The notes under the pieces are model-generated. The model was not told the DNA's origin. It searched no databases and worked only from the letters and a program-made list of their open reading frames with translations. Below, piece by piece: positions 40,622 to 53,619 of a stretch of 64,000 bases of DNA; the stretch's first letter is position 1; each line of letters starts with the position of its first letter. The stretch is from an uncultured SAR86 cluster bacterium (GTDB lineage: Bacteria > Pseudomonadota > Gammaproteobacteria > Magnimaribacterales > D2472). Location: the NCBI GenBank assembly GCA_902626385.1, contig CACOEZ010000001.1, forward strand, positions 1-64,000, read 5' to 3'. Position numbers and translations under genes: made by a program.

Positions 40622-41974
40622 TTGGCCGCAAAAAACATGGAAGAATTAGTTGCTCTTTGTAAAAGAAGAGGTTTTATATTCCAATCTAGTGAAATATACG
40701 GTGGTATACAAGGGGTGTACGACTTTGGTCCATTGGGCGTAGAGCTTAAAAATAACATTAAATTATCATGGTGGTCTTCAATGGTATATGAAAACGACAA
40801 TATTGAAGGATTAGACGCTTCTATTTTATCAAATCCCCTAGTTTTAAGATATTCAGGACATGAAGATACTTTTTCAGACCCTATGGTTGATTGTAAAGAG
40901 TGTAAGTCTAGGTTTAGAGCGGATTCCATAGAAAATAAATGTCCAAAATGTGGTTCAATGGATCTTACAGAGCCTAGACCATTTAACCTAATGTTCAAAA
41001 CTAGTGTTGGCCCTATTGAAGACGAAAATAACTTCGCATATTTAAGACCTGAAACAGCTCAACAAATATTTACAAATTATAAGAATGTTGTTGATTCGAC
41101 TTCGAGAAGTGTGCCTTTTGGTATTGCACAAATTGGTAAGGCTTTCAGAAATGAAATTACTCCTAGAAATTTTATTTTTAGAGTAAGAGAATTTGAACAA
41201 ATGGAGCTTGAGTATTTCGTAAAGCCTGGAGAAGATGAGGAAAGTCTAGACTCATGGGTACAAAAAAGATTAGATTGGTGGGAGAAACAGGGTGTACCCA
41301 CAGATCAACTAGAGCTCTACGAGGTACCCATGGATGAACTTGCGCATTATTCAAAACGCACTGTTGATATAATGTACAAGTTTCCTCATGGTACCGAAGA
41401 GCTTGAAGGTATTGCCAATAGAACTGATTTTGATTTAGGCTCACACTCTAAGAAACAAGATGAACTCAATATTAAAGCAAGTGTAAAGCAAAATAAAGAT
41501 TCAAATTCTAAGCTCGGTGCCCAAAGCGACGGTGGAGATTGGTTTGTTCCTTTTGTTATAGAGCCATCAGCTGGAGTTGAAAGAGGCTTTCTGGCTATAC
41601 TTAACGAAGCCTATACAGAAGAGGAAGTTGAAGAAAATAAACGCAGAGTTGTTCTAAAACTTAAACCCCATTTGTCTCCGATAAAAGCAGCTGTCATTCC
41701 TCTTAAAAAAAATAACAAAGACATAGTTGATTTATCTACAAAGATCAAAGATGGGCTCCAATCTCTTGCCCTTGGCAGGGTGGTGCTTGAGAATACCGGT
41801 AACATTGGAAAGGGTTATAGAAGGCATGATGAAATAGGCACACCAACTTGCATAACAATTGATTTTGACTCTCTTGAGAACGAAACTGTAACTGTCAGAG
41901 ATAGAGATACAATGAATCAAGAAAGAATAAAAATTAAAGAACTACAAAACTATTTCATAAAATCTATTAAGTAA
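40622..41974 (+). CDS. glyS: Glycyl-tRNA synthetase, single-chain (alpha2) type; TTG start or ATG at 40637
   Basis: 450 aa; [51 protein letters not shown]; dimeric class IIa GlyRS. Confidence 0.95.
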   Translation: MAAKNMEELVALCKRRGFIFQSSEIYGGIQGVYDFGPLGVELKNNIKLSWWSSMVYENDNIEGLDASILSNPLVLRYSGHEDTFSDPMVDCKECKSRFRADSIENKCPKCGSMDLTEPRPFNLMFKTSVGPIEDENNFAYLRPETAQQIFTNYKNVVDSTSRSVPFGIAQIGKAFRNEITPRNFIFRVREFEQMELEYFVKPGEDEESLDSWVQKRLDWWEKQGVPTDQLELYEVPMDELAHYSKRTVDIMYKFPHGTEELEGIANRTDFDLGSHSKKQDELNIKASVKQNKDSNSKLGAQSDGGDWFVPFVIEPSAGVERGFLAILNEAYTEEEVEENKRRVVLKLKPHLSPIKAAVIPLKKNNKDIVDLSTKIKDGLQSLALGRVVLENTGNIGKGYRRHDEIGTPTCITIDFDSLENETVTVRDRDTMNQERIKIKELQNYFIKSIK

Positions 41975-41977
41975 ACT

Positions 41978-44601
<2,624 letters not shown>

Positions 44602-45678
44602 TTATCCTAATTGTTCCACGTGGAACTTTTTAAACTCATTGAATTCAGCAGATATTTTACTACTAAAATGGTCGTCAATACAGGAAAAAATCACCTGATT
44701 GCGATTATGTTTCAGTAAATTAATAAGCAGCCAAAAAACTCTATCATCAAGCTCTGATTTAATATCATCAATTATCAAAGATGGATCAACCCCATAAGAT
44801 TTTTTAAGTACTTCATTTTGCGCGCAACACCACATTATTGAGAAAAATTTTTGTTCTCCTCTTGAAAGAAGTTGACGAGCATCGATGTTATTTATCAGAA
44901 ATTTTATATCTGCTTTATGCGGGCCGAATACAGTACTTCTTCTTTTGAGATCTGAGCTAATATTATTGCTGAGAGTATTAAGTAAGCTATCATCTCCATC
45001 CCAGCCTTTATAAAACTTTATGTTTATGCTTTTAAGAAATGTGAAAACTTTTTCGGGTTCTAATATATCAATCAAATTGTTGAATTCATTCAAAGTCTTA
45101 TTAAAAAAACTTTTTCTATAGCTCGTTAACGAGGTTCCCTCTTTAGCGACAGATTCATTCCAAATAGAAATATCGTTGATATAGCCCGATTTAAGGAGAC
45201 TATTTCTCTGCTTTAAAGCTCTATAGAAAGAAAACCAATCACTAGAAAAATTCTCATCCGCTACAAAAATCGATCTGTCTAATAACTTTCGTCTAAAGTC
45301 TGGAGAAGCATCTGCAAATGAAAAAGTATTATTATGAATTGTTGTACAGGGAAATTCTCTGATTAGCTTGCTTGTTGTAGTTTTAGTATTGTTTAATAAC
45401 ACTGATATAGGCTTTGATAGATCTTTTGTAATTTCTAAAATATATCCTCTCTCAGAATCAAAAGCTTTCAAATAAAAGTTTGTATCGTCATATCTAATGA
45501 GTGATGAAAGATTAGAGCTTTTAAAAGATTTTCCACTCGAAAACAAAAATATAGATTCTAGTATTGAGGTTTTGCCTGAGCCGTTGGGCCCATGAAAAAA
45601 ATTAATACCAGGAGAAAGATCAAATTCTAATTCTTCAAAACACCTAAATCTTTTAAGAGATATTTTAGTTAATGGCAC
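44602..45678 (-). CDS. recF: DNA replication and repair protein RecF
   Basis: 358 aa; FHGPNGSGKTSILESIFL Walker A; LSRGEQKFFSIM signature; DDIKSELD. Confidence 0.93.
   Translation of the reverse strand: MPLTKISLKRFRCFEELEFDLSPGINFFHGPNGSGKTSILESIFLFSSGKSFKSSNLSSLIRYDDTNFYLKAFDSERGYILEITKDLSKPISVLLNNTKTTTSKLIREFPCTTIHNNTFSFADASPDFRRKLLDRSIFVADENFSSDWFSFYRALKQRNSLLKSGYINDISIWNESVAKEGTSLTSYRKSFFNKTLNEFNNLIDILEPEKVFTFLKSINIKFYKGWDGDDSLLNTLSNNISSDLKRRSTVFGPHKADIKFLINNIDARQLLSRGEQKFFSIMWCCAQNEVLKKSYGVDPSLIIDDIKSELDDRVFWLLINLLKHNRNQVIFSCIDDHFSSKISAEFNEFKKFHVEQLG
44612..44627. promoter_or_regulatory. parS-like ParB-binding site
   Basis: TGTTCCACGTGGAACT: 14-bp perfect palindrome GTTCCACGTGGAAC matching the chromosomal parS consensus TGTTNCACGTGNAACA at 15/16; within the recF 3' end; parAB is encoded in the same window. 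Confidence 0.85.
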
Positions 45679-45684
45679 TTTAAA

Positions 45685-46788
45685 TTATATTAAAAGCGGC
45701 ATTACAACATACTTTAAGCTTTCGTTATTGGGATCTGTTATTAAGCAGCTTTTATCAGATCCAAAGAAATTAACTTCAATAATTTCTGAATCAATTGTTG
45801 AAAGTATCTCCTGAAGATAATTAACATTAAAAGCTATATCCACATTCTCACCTTTGTATTTGCAGTTAAGATTTTCTTCCCCCTGCTCTTTTTCTGGATT
45901 ATTTGCTGAAATATGTAAAGAATTTTCATTAGTTACTATTCTAACGCCTTTGTACTTTTCACTAGATAATACACTCACTCTGCTAAGGCTTTCAGAAAAT
46001 AGCTTTTTGTCTATTTCCAATACCGAGCTTTCTCCTGACGGGATAACTTGCTCATAATCTGGAAATTTGCCCTCTATTAGTTTACTTACGAATACTGTTC
46101 CAGATGATTCGACTGAAACGGATGTTTGCGAAATTTTTACAATAACGTTATCGGAATTATCTCCTGCAATTTTGCCTATTTCGTTGATAGATTTTCTTGG
46201 TACTATTCCACTAGTGCTTTCAGAAGATGCTTCATTAAGAGTGGTTGAAGCAAGTGCTAGTCTGTGTGCGTCTGTTGCGACAGTGGTTATATTTTTGTCA
46301 TCGATAGATACAAATAGTCCATTAAGATAATGTCTCCAATCCTGATTGCCCATTGCAAATGAGGTTTTGGTTATAAGCATATTAAGATTTACAGAAGATA
46401 TGTTTATTTGTGATTCTGTATCTTCAATTTCAAATACAGGAAAATCTTCGCTGGGTAAAGTTGATAGATTGTATTTTCCGGAAGAAGTTTCAATGTTTAG
46501 GTTATCACCATCAAGATAAAAATGTATTTCAGTTAAATCAGGTAATAGTCTACAAAGATCGCTGAGCTTTCTTGCGGGTGCTGTGGTTTTTCCACCGCTT
46601 TTAAAGTTAGAAATTGTTGATGTTGTAGAAATCTCGCTTTCTAAATCTGTTGCAGTAAATTTTAAAGATGTTTCATCAACCTCAATCAAAACATTTGATA
46701 GTATCGGCAGTGTTTGTCTTTTTTCAACAACTCCCAGTGTTAGATTAAGTGATTTAACAACCTCTTCTTTGAGAATATAAAAATCCAT
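45685..46788 (-). CDS. dnaN: DNA polymerase III beta clamp
   Basis: 367 aa; LPILSNVLIEV, GKTTAPARKLSDLCR, terminal YVVMPLLI (VMPMRL-type). Confidence 0.95.
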   Translation of the reverse strand: MDFYILKEEVVKSLNLTLGVVEKRQTLPILSNVLIEVDETSLKFTATDLESEISTTSTISNFKSGGKTTAPARKLSDLCRLLPDLTEIHFYLDGDNLNIETSSGKYNLSTLPSEDFPVFEIEDTESQINISSVNLNMLITKTSFAMGNQDWRHYLNGLFVSIDDKNITTVATDAHRLALASTTLNEASSESTSGIVPRKSINEIGKIAGDNSDNVIVKISQTSVSVESSGTVFVSKLIEGKFPDYEQVIPSGESSVLEIDKKLFSESLSRVSVLSSEKYKGVRIVTNENSLHISANNPEKEQGEENLNCKYKGENVDIAFNVNYLQEILSTIDSEIIEVNFFGSDKSCLITDPNNESLKYVVMPLLI

Positions 46789-48083
46789 TAATTTGTAAGG
46801 GCTCTGTTAAGGTTTCTATAATCCTCTTCATGTGATGGATTTTCTTTTCTAAGGTCGGCGATTTTTTTGCATGCATGAAGAACTGTGGTATGGTCTCTTC
46901 CATTAAATGCCTCACCAATCTCCGGAAGGCTATGATTTGTTAGGTGTTTGGTTAATGCCATAGCCATTTGTCTTGGTCTTGTTATAGACCTACTCCTTCT
47001 TTTTGAGAGGAGGTCAGATAATTTGATGTTGTAGTATTCTGCTACTGTTTTTTGTATATTTTCAATGCTTACCATTTTGGCTGATATTACAAATAAATCT
47101 TTAAGAGCATCTTTCACAAGCGCCAAATCAATTTCTTGATTAGTGAACCTGGCATTAGCAACAACTCTTTTAAGAGCTCCCTCAAGTTCTCTAATGTTTG
47201 ATCTAATTCTTTGTGCTATGTAAATTGCACAATCATTTGGCAACAAAACACCCATCGTGTTTGCTTTATTTAATAAAACCGCAGCTCTTGTTTCGAGCTC
47301 AGGCGGGTCAATGACAACAGGCAATCCCCAACCAAGTCTCGACTTAAGCCTTTCTTCAAGACCATCAATTTCTTTTGGGTATTTATCACAGGTTAAAATC
47401 ATCTGATTATTTCTATCTAATAAAGCATTAAATGTATGAAAGAACTCTTCTTGTGATTGTTCTTTACCCGCAAAGAACTGAATGTCATCAATCAGAAGTG
47501 CATCTGCATTTCTATAATAAGACTTAAATTCGTTCATTGCACCTAATTGAAGGGCTTTAACCATATCAGATACAAACTTTTCAGAATGCACGTAGACAAT
47601 TCTTTTGTTTGGTTCGTTTTTAAGTATTTCGTTTCCGACAGCGTGCATAAGGTGAGTTTTTCCAAGACCAACTCCACCATAAATAAATAAAGGGTTGTAA
47701 TCTCCCTTTGGATTAGCGGCAACTTGTTTTGCGGCAGCTAGGGCTAAATGGTTTGACTTCCCTTCAACAAAATTATCAAATGTATATCCATCAACAAGTT
47801 TTATTTCTGAGTTTTTTTCATTGTTTTGATATTTATCAACAAATGTTTCTTTTGTTAAGGTCTTAAAAACCAGACTTATGTTCTTTTTAGAGTTTTGCTT
47901 AATTAGATTTTCGATATCTTGAGCAAAGTTCTTTTCGATATAATTTAGTATGAAATCATTTGGAGCCATTAGCTCGAGTGTATTTTCTTCTTGAGTTGCT
48001 TTTAATGGTCTAATCCAGGTGTTAAAGTCCTCTTGTGACAGTGTGTTCTCAAGCTTTTCAGAACACTTATTCCAAAGTTCCAA
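46788..48083 (-). CDS. dnaA: Chromosomal replication initiator DnaA
   Basis: 431 aa; [45 protein letters not shown]. Confidence 0.97.
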   Translation of the reverse strand: MELWNKCSEKLENTLSQEDFNTWIRPLKATQEENTLELMAPNDFILNYIEKNFAQDIENLIKQNSKKNISLVFKTLTKETFVDKYQNNEKNSEIKLVDGYTFDNFVEGKSNHLALAAAKQVAANPKGDYNPLFIYGGVGLGKTHLMHAVGNEILKNEPNKRIVYVHSEKFVSDMVKALQLGAMNEFKSYYRNADALLIDDIQFFAGKEQSQEEFFHTFNALLDRNNQMILTCDKYPKEIDGLEERLKSRLGWGLPVVIDPPELETRAAVLLNKANTMGVLLPNDCAIYIAQRIRSNIRELEGALKRVVANARFTNQEIDLALVKDALKDLFVISAKMVSIENIQKTVAEYYNIKLSDLLSKRRSRSITRPRQMAMALTKHLTNHSLPEIGEAFNGRDHTTVLHACKKIADLRKENPSHEEDYRNLNRALTN

Positions 48084-48261
48084 TATTTTCTCCTAGTTAG
48101 AATGATAGTCTATTAAAAAACTCACAAGATATCTACAGGATAAATTATAGAATTTTCTGTGGATAACTTGTATATAAAAAAAATTAATAATTTATTATTT
48201 TTTTTATGAATTTAAAAAAATATTAAGTTATAATTCGCACCACTTTTTTTATCCAACTATT
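48084..48261. other. Candidate oriC (dnaA-rpmH intergenic)
   Basis: One perfect DnaA box TGTGGATAA (48158-48166, reverse complement TTATCCACA) beside a very AT-rich tract (48174-48235); dnaA and rpmH diverge from it. Confidence 0.4.
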
Positions 48262-48396
48262 ATGAAGAGAACATTTCAACCTAGCAATCTTAAAAGAAAG
48301 AGAACACATGGTTTTAGAGCAAGAATGTCAACCAAGGCTGGTAGAGCTGTTCTTTCTAACAGAAGAAAAAAAGGAAGAAAAGTCCTTAGTGCATAG
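48262..48396 (+). CDS. rpmH: 50S ribosomal protein L34 (below the ORF-track size cutoff)
   Basis: Hand-translated 44 aa: [44 protein letters not shown]. Confidence 0.98.
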   Translation: MKRTFQPSNLKRKRTHGFRARMSTKAGRAVLSNRRKKGRKVLSA

Positions 48397-48398
48397 AA

Positions 48399-48722
48399 TT
48401 GCCAAACCCCAAGAAAAAAAACCAAGAGCTCCATAGGCTTTATAGCTGCAAACATTTTAGAATTTTTAAAAAAATTAATAGTTGTGGCTTAGAAATATCT
48501 ATATCGAAAAAATATTTTAAGCTTGCTGTTGATAGAAACTTTATAAAAAGAAGGGTAAAAGAAATTATCAGGCAAAATAATTATGATTTTTTTAACAAAG
48601 ATGGTTTTGTTTTTTCTGTATTTAGGCCATTTGCGGAGTTATCATATCAACAAGCAGACAAAGAGGTTTGTATAGCGGTTAATAGTATTTTTGAGGATTT
48701 TAAAAAAACAAATGGGAATTAG
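48399..48722 (+). CDS. rnpA: Ribonuclease P protein component (TTG start)
   Basis: 107 aa; KLAVDRNFIKRRVKEIIRQ signature; downstream of rpmH. Confidence 0.92.
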   Translation: MPNPKKKNQELHRLYSCKHFRIFKKINSCGLEISISKKYFKLAVDRNFIKRRVKEIIRQNNYDFFNKDGFVFSVFRPFAELSYQQADKEVCIAVNSIFEDFKKTNGN

Positions 48723-50244
48723 AAATGTATACTGGGGATTGATAATCCTTTTATCTGGTGCCCTTCTTTTTGAATGGACTTCTGAAAAGCGATCTGATGC
48801 GATTCAGGAGCATCTTAGCTACGCTGAATCTTTTAACTCCTCATTTCTTGGTGATGAATATGTATCAATTGAAAGTGAGGAACTTTTTCTGATTATTGCG
48901 GTTAAGACCGGTTCAATAATTGAAACAAGGCTAAAAAAATATCCTGTTGAAAATGTTCCCGGCTCTCTGGGTTTTCGTGTGTTTGGAAGTGGTCAGAACA
49001 GCGCTTTTAATTATTATTTTAAAAGTGGCTTTACAAAATCTAACCCTGTTTTTTCGGTAGATGTTATCAAAGATAATTCGGTTAGGTTAATAGATGACGA
49101 GCTCGGAATATCGAAGCTTATATCTTTTTCTGAGGCCCCATATGAAGTTCTTGTTCTCGACTCATCTTTAAACGGAGTAGAGGGCAAGTCGTTTGCCGGT
49201 CTATACAGGACGGCTGGTAGGCCGCTTGATTTAAAATCAGATGCTCTGAGTGGCGGTATGATGAATAATGGCTCTTATTTGGGTGTTGCAATTAGCACCG
49301 ATAGCGAGCCCTACGAAACAACTAAGCTAAACCAAATTGATGAGGGTGGTATTGAGTCCCTTTCAAGATCGGGTTGGGTTGCTTTTGTTCAGAAATACTT
49401 TTTTGCAGCGTTGATTGGGTCTGAGGATTTTATATACAATTTTTACGCGCTTCCCTCAGAGGGTGGCTTGTTTAGAATGGGTTATACGGTTGAAAACCCG
49501 TCTGCTGTTTCTTCGGTATTTGAGCATGAGCACAGAATCTTTGTGGGTCCAAAGATTAGAAAAGATTTAATGGGCAGGGCTGATAATTTAGAGCTAACTA
49601 TCGAAATGGGTTGGTTTTGGTTTCTTGCTCAACCGATGGTTTTCGCAATGGATGCAATCAACGCGTATGTGGGTAATTGGGGGTTAACTATAGTTATATT
49701 TACGCTCCTTATTAAAATGGTGTTTTGGCCAATTACTGCCAAATCATTTACCTCAATGGCGGCGATGAGAAAAATAACACCCGAACTTAATGAAATTAAA
49801 CAGCGATATAAAAACGACAATCAAAAGATTCAGGCTGAGACAATGAAACTTTTTAAAGAACATGGCGCCAATCCTTTAGGCGGTTGTTTGCCAATACTAA
49901 TCCAGATGCCTTTTTTTATAGGTTTTTTCTTTGCTCTGAGGGAGATGGTTGAGTTGAGACATAGCACTTTTGGTGTGTGGTCCGATCTTTCTGTGCCTGA
50001 TCCGTATTTTTTATTTCCTGTTGCTTTTGCTGTTCTTATGACGGTCACACAAAGACTAAACCCTCAACCAGCCGGGATGGACCCAACCCAAGCACAGGTA
50101 ATGAAATATATGCCAGTTATGTTTTCTTTGTTTTTTGTAGTTATGCCGGCTGCTCTGGGTCTCTACATGGTTGTAAACACAGGAGTTCAATTAGCGCAGC
50201 AAGCATATATGTACAAAAAAAGTGGCGCCCTGACGAGCGGTTAA
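48712..50244 (+). CDS. yidC: Membrane protein insertase YidC (start MGIRNVYWG; ORF opens at 48691)
   Basis: Periplasmic domain plus NWGLTIVIFTLLIKMVFWPIT, GGCLPILIQMPFFIGFFFALREMVELRH. Confidence 0.95.
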   Translation: MGIRNVYWGLIILLSGALLFEWTSEKRSDAIQEHLSYAESFNSSFLGDEYVSIESEELFLIIAVKTGSIIETRLKKYPVENVPGSLGFRVFGSGQNSAFNYYFKSGFTKSNPVFSVDVIKDNSVRLIDDELGISKLISFSEAPYEVLVLDSSLNGVEGKSFAGLYRTAGRPLDLKSDALSGGMMNNGSYLGVAISTDSEPYETTKLNQIDEGGIESLSRSGWVAFVQKYFFAALIGSEDFIYNFYALPSEGGLFRMGYTVENPSAVSSVFEHEHRIFVGPKIRKDLMGRADNLELTIEMGWFWFLAQPMVFAMDAINAYVGNWGLTIVIFTLLIKMVFWPITAKSFTSMAAMRKITPELNEIKQRYKNDNQKIQAETMKLFKEHGANPLGGCLPILIQMPFFIGFFFALREMVELRHSTFGVWSDLSVPDPYFLFPVAFAVLMTVTQRLNPQPAGMDPTQAQVMKYMPVMFSLFFVVMPAALGLYMVVNTGVQLAQQAYMYKKSGALTSG

Positions 50245-50245
50245 A

Positions 50246-51559
50246 ATGTCTGTTGTTTATGCGCTTGCTACTCCGGCTGCAAAATCTGCCATTTGTATTT
50301 TCAGGGTTTCTGGTGATGGTTGTTTTGATGATATAGCAGGCTTGTTTGGATTAGACGGGTTTAACCCTCGCACTTTTTACCTTGTTGATATGAAAAACGG
50401 TGAGCGGCTTGTAGATAGGGTTGGATTAATTCTATTCAAAGGTCCTAATAGTTATACGGGCGAGGATTCTTTTGAGGTTTATGCTCATGGCAGTCTTGGT
50501 ATTATGTCTCTTATCTCAGATACTTTTGACAGTCATGGTTATTCTGAGGCCCCTCCTGGTGAGTTTACTAAAAGGGCTTTTTTAAATGACAAAATTAGTC
50601 TTAATGAAGCTGAGTCTTTGTCAGATCTTATAGATAGTACAAGCTCTGATGAGGTTTTCTTATCTGGTTCTTCGTTGTTTGGAGATCTCTCCAATCGTTT
50701 AGCTGAATATTCAGAAAGGGTTAATTTAATAAGAATAAGGGTTGAAGGAGAAATAGATTTTTCTGAGGAAGGTGAAGATTTCATGGATGATGGTTTGCTA
50801 GATGATCTCCAAAAAGTTAAAGAAGATTTTGAATCTTTTGTTTCGTTGTGTGCAAATAAGAGGGATATTTCACAAAAGAAAAATATACTGCTTGTGGGGC
50901 CGACAAATTCAGGTAAGTCGTCTATTTTTAATAGGTTGGTTGGATATGAAAGAGCAATTGTTACAGACCGGCCTGGTACTACTAGAGACATGATTAGTTC
51001 TGAGGCTTTTTTTGAAACAAGTGTTTTTTCTATAAGCGATACTGCTGGGATGAGGAAGACTGACGATGTTGTTGAAGAAAGGGGTATTGAAATTTCTTTA
51101 AATCAAATGTCTGAGGCTGATTTGGTTTTAGGGGTTTTTGAAAACTATTCAGAAGATATGATTTCTTTTTTAGAAAAAACATGTGGATCGAATAAATTTC
51201 TTAGCGTTCAAAATAAAATAGATATTAATAAAGCAGATGTTAAAAAATATGATTGTTGTGTTTCAGCAAAAAGTGGTGATGGGTTTAAAGAACTAAGACA
51301 AGAAATAGCAAGTTTTTTTAACGAAACAGGTGTAAAAAACGAAAAGGATTTTATGGTTAGAGATAGGCATGTCAAAATATTTATGTCTGTTACAAAAAAT
51401 TTAGAGCAAGCAATACAGGGATTAAATAACAAAAAAACTTTAGAGTTAGTGGCAGAAGATTTGAAAAACGCAAGATCTGATCTGGATGAATTAATAGGTA
51501 GAAAATTTTCAGACTCTCTTCTTGGCGACATCTTTAGCTCTTTTTGTATTGGTAAATAA
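50246..51559 (+). CDS. mnmE: tRNA modification GTPase MnmE
   Basis: 437 aa; GPNSYTGEDSFEVYAHG, GPTNSGKSSIFNRLVG, DTAGMR, C-terminal CIGK. Confidence 0.96.
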   Translation: MSVVYALATPAAKSAICIFRVSGDGCFDDIAGLFGLDGFNPRTFYLVDMKNGERLVDRVGLILFKGPNSYTGEDSFEVYAHGSLGIMSLISDTFDSHGYSEAPPGEFTKRAFLNDKISLNEAESLSDLIDSTSSDEVFLSGSSLFGDLSNRLAEYSERVNLIRIRVEGEIDFSEEGEDFMDDGLLDDLQKVKEDFESFVSLCANKRDISQKKNILLVGPTNSGKSSIFNRLVGYERAIVTDRPGTTRDMISSEAFFETSVFSISDTAGMRKTDDVVEERGIEISLNQMSEADLVLGVFENYSEDMISFLEKTCGSNKFLSVQNKIDINKADVKKYDCCVSAKSGDGFKELRQEIASFFNETGVKNEKDFMVRDRHVKIFMSVTKNLEQAIQGLNNKKTLELVAEDLKNARSDLDELIGRKFSDSLLGDIFSSFCIGK

Positions 51560-51594
51560 CATGTGTGTAAGTTGTGTTAAATAAAAACTAAAGA

Positions 51595-51620
51595 AAACTG
51601 TAAACAGTTTGTTAACTGTT
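51595..51620. repeat. Two overlapping, mutually exclusive hairpins downstream of mnmE
   Basis: AAACTGT-AA-ACAGTTT (51595-51610) and AACAGTT-TGTT-AACTGTT (51603-51620), the second followed by TTT; weak terminator possible. Confidence 0.5.
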
Positions 51621-51771
51621 TTTGTTGTGTGTATTTAATAGCTAATTAAGAGGTTTAAATGGTTGTTTTTTACTGTAACAGGGCCTGTTTGATAGTTTTA
51701 TTAACAAATATTCACACACTAACAAAAATAACAACAAGTATATAATATAGATATTATTATTTAATTATTTT

Positions 51772-53619
51772 ATGTATAAGTTTGATGTCATAGTAATTGG
51801 TGGAGGTCATGCCGGCGCTGAAGCAGCTTTCTCAATTGATAGAGCTGGGCTTAGTTGTGCGTTAATTACAATGGACGAATCAAAAGTAGGGCAGATGTCA
51901 TGCAATCCCGCAATAGGAGGTCTCGGTAAGTCACACATAGTTAGAGAAATAGATGCAATGGGAGGTCTTATGGCTATAGCAACAGATATGTCAGGCATTC
52001 AATACAGAACCCTAAACACTCGAAAAGGTGATGCGGTTCAGGCATTAAGGGTTCAATGCGACAGAGATCTCTATAAAAAAGCTGTACAAAAAATACTCAA
52101 CAAAACCAATATTAAGATTATTAGTGAAGAGGTGGTGGATTTAATAATTTCAAAAAATTCTGTATTAGGGGTTATTACAAAAGACAAACGTTATTTATCA
52201 AAGAAAACAATTCTTACAACTGGCACATTTTTAAACGGAAAAATGTACACAGGAAGAGATGTTATAAGTGGGGGTAGGACAGGAGAACAACCATCAATAC
52301 CTTTGTCTAAAAAATTGTATGGATTGAAGTTACCAATGGGGAGATTGAAAACTGGCACACCAGCAAGAATTAAACTTTCAAGCATTGACACATCAAAGAT
52401 GGAAGACCAGCCAGGCGACACACCCACCCCATGGATGTCAATTTCTAACCCACCCAAAAAACACCAAACACAACTATCTTGTTTTATTACAAGAACAAAC
52501 AAAAAAACACACGAGATAATTAAAAACAACATTCATCTATCAGCGATGTACTCAGGAGAAATACAGGGAATAGGGCCAAGATATTGCCCATCAATAGAGG
52601 ATAAAATCTTCAAATTTCAAAACAAAGACAGCCACCAAATATTTATCGAACCTGAAGGAGTAAAAAAGGATTTGGTTTACCCAAACGGAATATCAACAAG
52701 CCTGCCCAAAGAAACACAAGCAGAATTTATTCGTTCAATTAAAGGCATGGAAAACTCTGAAATAACAGAGTATGGATATGCTGTAGAGTATGATTTTGTA
52801 GACCCAAGATCTTTGGAGAAAACACTTCAACTTAACAGCCTAAGTAACTTATATTTAGCGGGCCAAATTAACGGAACAACAGGCTACGAAGAGGCGGCGG
52901 CTCAGGGATTAATTGCTGGCATAAACGCAAGCAACAATATTAAAAAACAAGAGGAGTTTATTCTTGATCGAAGCGAATCTTATATCGGAGTAATGCTCGA
53001 TGACTTAACATCACACGGCATTACAGAGCCATATAGAATGTTTACTAGCCGAGCCGAACACAGACTTCTATTATCACAAAACAACGCCCAGCAAAGACTT
53101 CTAATGAAGGCGCGGAAAATAGGCATGGTTGACAAAGAAACCGAAACCAAGTTTTTAGAAAACGAGAGGAAGTACAAAGATTTTGTTGAACAGACGCTTA
53201 AAAAAACAAAAACCAACTATTTTATTAACAAAAAAAACACAAAGACAAAACTTAACGAAAACAAAAGCCTGTATAAACTCTTGTCAAGAAATGACGTCAA
53301 CGAAAAAAAACTCTTTAAAACCAACCAAACCAACGAAAAACACTATCAAAGAGCAATCACTGAAATAAAATACTCTGGTTATATCGCAAAACAACTAAGA
53401 GAAATAAATAAAACAAAAAAACAAAACAACAAAAAAATACCAAAAAACATCAACTATAAGGAAATTTCAGGCCTATCAAACGAGGTACGCGAAAAACTTA
53501 TTAACAACAAACCCAAAACAATAGGTGGCGCAAATCAAATAGAAGGAATAACGCCAGCAGCTTTAAATCTAATATTAATACACATAAAAAAGGGCGAACT
53601 TCTTAAAGAAAATGCTTAG
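51772..53619 (+). CDS. mnmG: tRNA uridine-5-carboxymethylaminomethyl modification enzyme MnmG
   Basis: 615 aa; VIVIGGGHAGAEAA, SCNPAIGGLGKSH, GTFLNGKMYTGR, GQINGTTGYEEAAAQGLIAG. Confidence 0.97.
   Translation: MYKFDVIVIGGGHAGAEAAFSIDRAGLSCALITMDESKVGQMSCNPAIGGLGKSHIVREIDAMGGLMAIATDMSGIQYRTLNTRKGDAVQALRVQCDRDLYKKAVQKILNKTNIKIISEEVVDLIISKNSVLGVITKDKRYLSKKTILTTGTFLNGKMYTGRDVISGGRTGEQPSIPLSKKLYGLKLPMGRLKTGTPARIKLSSIDTSKMEDQPGDTPTPWMSISNPPKKHQTQLSCFITRTNKKTHEIIKNNIHLSAMYSGEIQGIGPRYCPSIEDKIFKFQNKDSHQIFIEPEGVKKDLVYPNGISTSLPKETQAEFIRSIKGMENSEITEYGYAVEYDFVDPRSLEKTLQLNSLSNLYLAGQINGTTGYEEAAAQGLIAGINASNNIKKQEEFILDRSESYIGVMLDDLTSHGITEPYRMFTSRAEHRLLLSQNNAQQRLLMKARKIGMVDKETETKFLENERKYKDFVEQTLKKTKTNYFINKKNTKTKLNENKSLYKLLSRNDVNEKKLFKTNQTNEKHYQRAITEIKYSGYIAKQLREINKTKKQNNKKIPKNINYKEISGLSNEVREKLINNKPKTIGGANQIEGITPAALNLILIHIKKGELLKENA

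Noticed and set aside
51560-51771. Calling the mnmE-mnmG spacer the oriC
   Set aside because: No perfect DnaA box found by eye (closest ATATTCACA and TGTGTGTAA) and skew polarity is opposite to a normal origin; reported as an anomaly instead.
53183-53368. K/T/N-rich region of mnmG as an inserted or pseudogenised segment
   Set aside because: The reading frame is intact and the C-terminal MnmG motifs continue; composition is explained by the local A/C strand bias.
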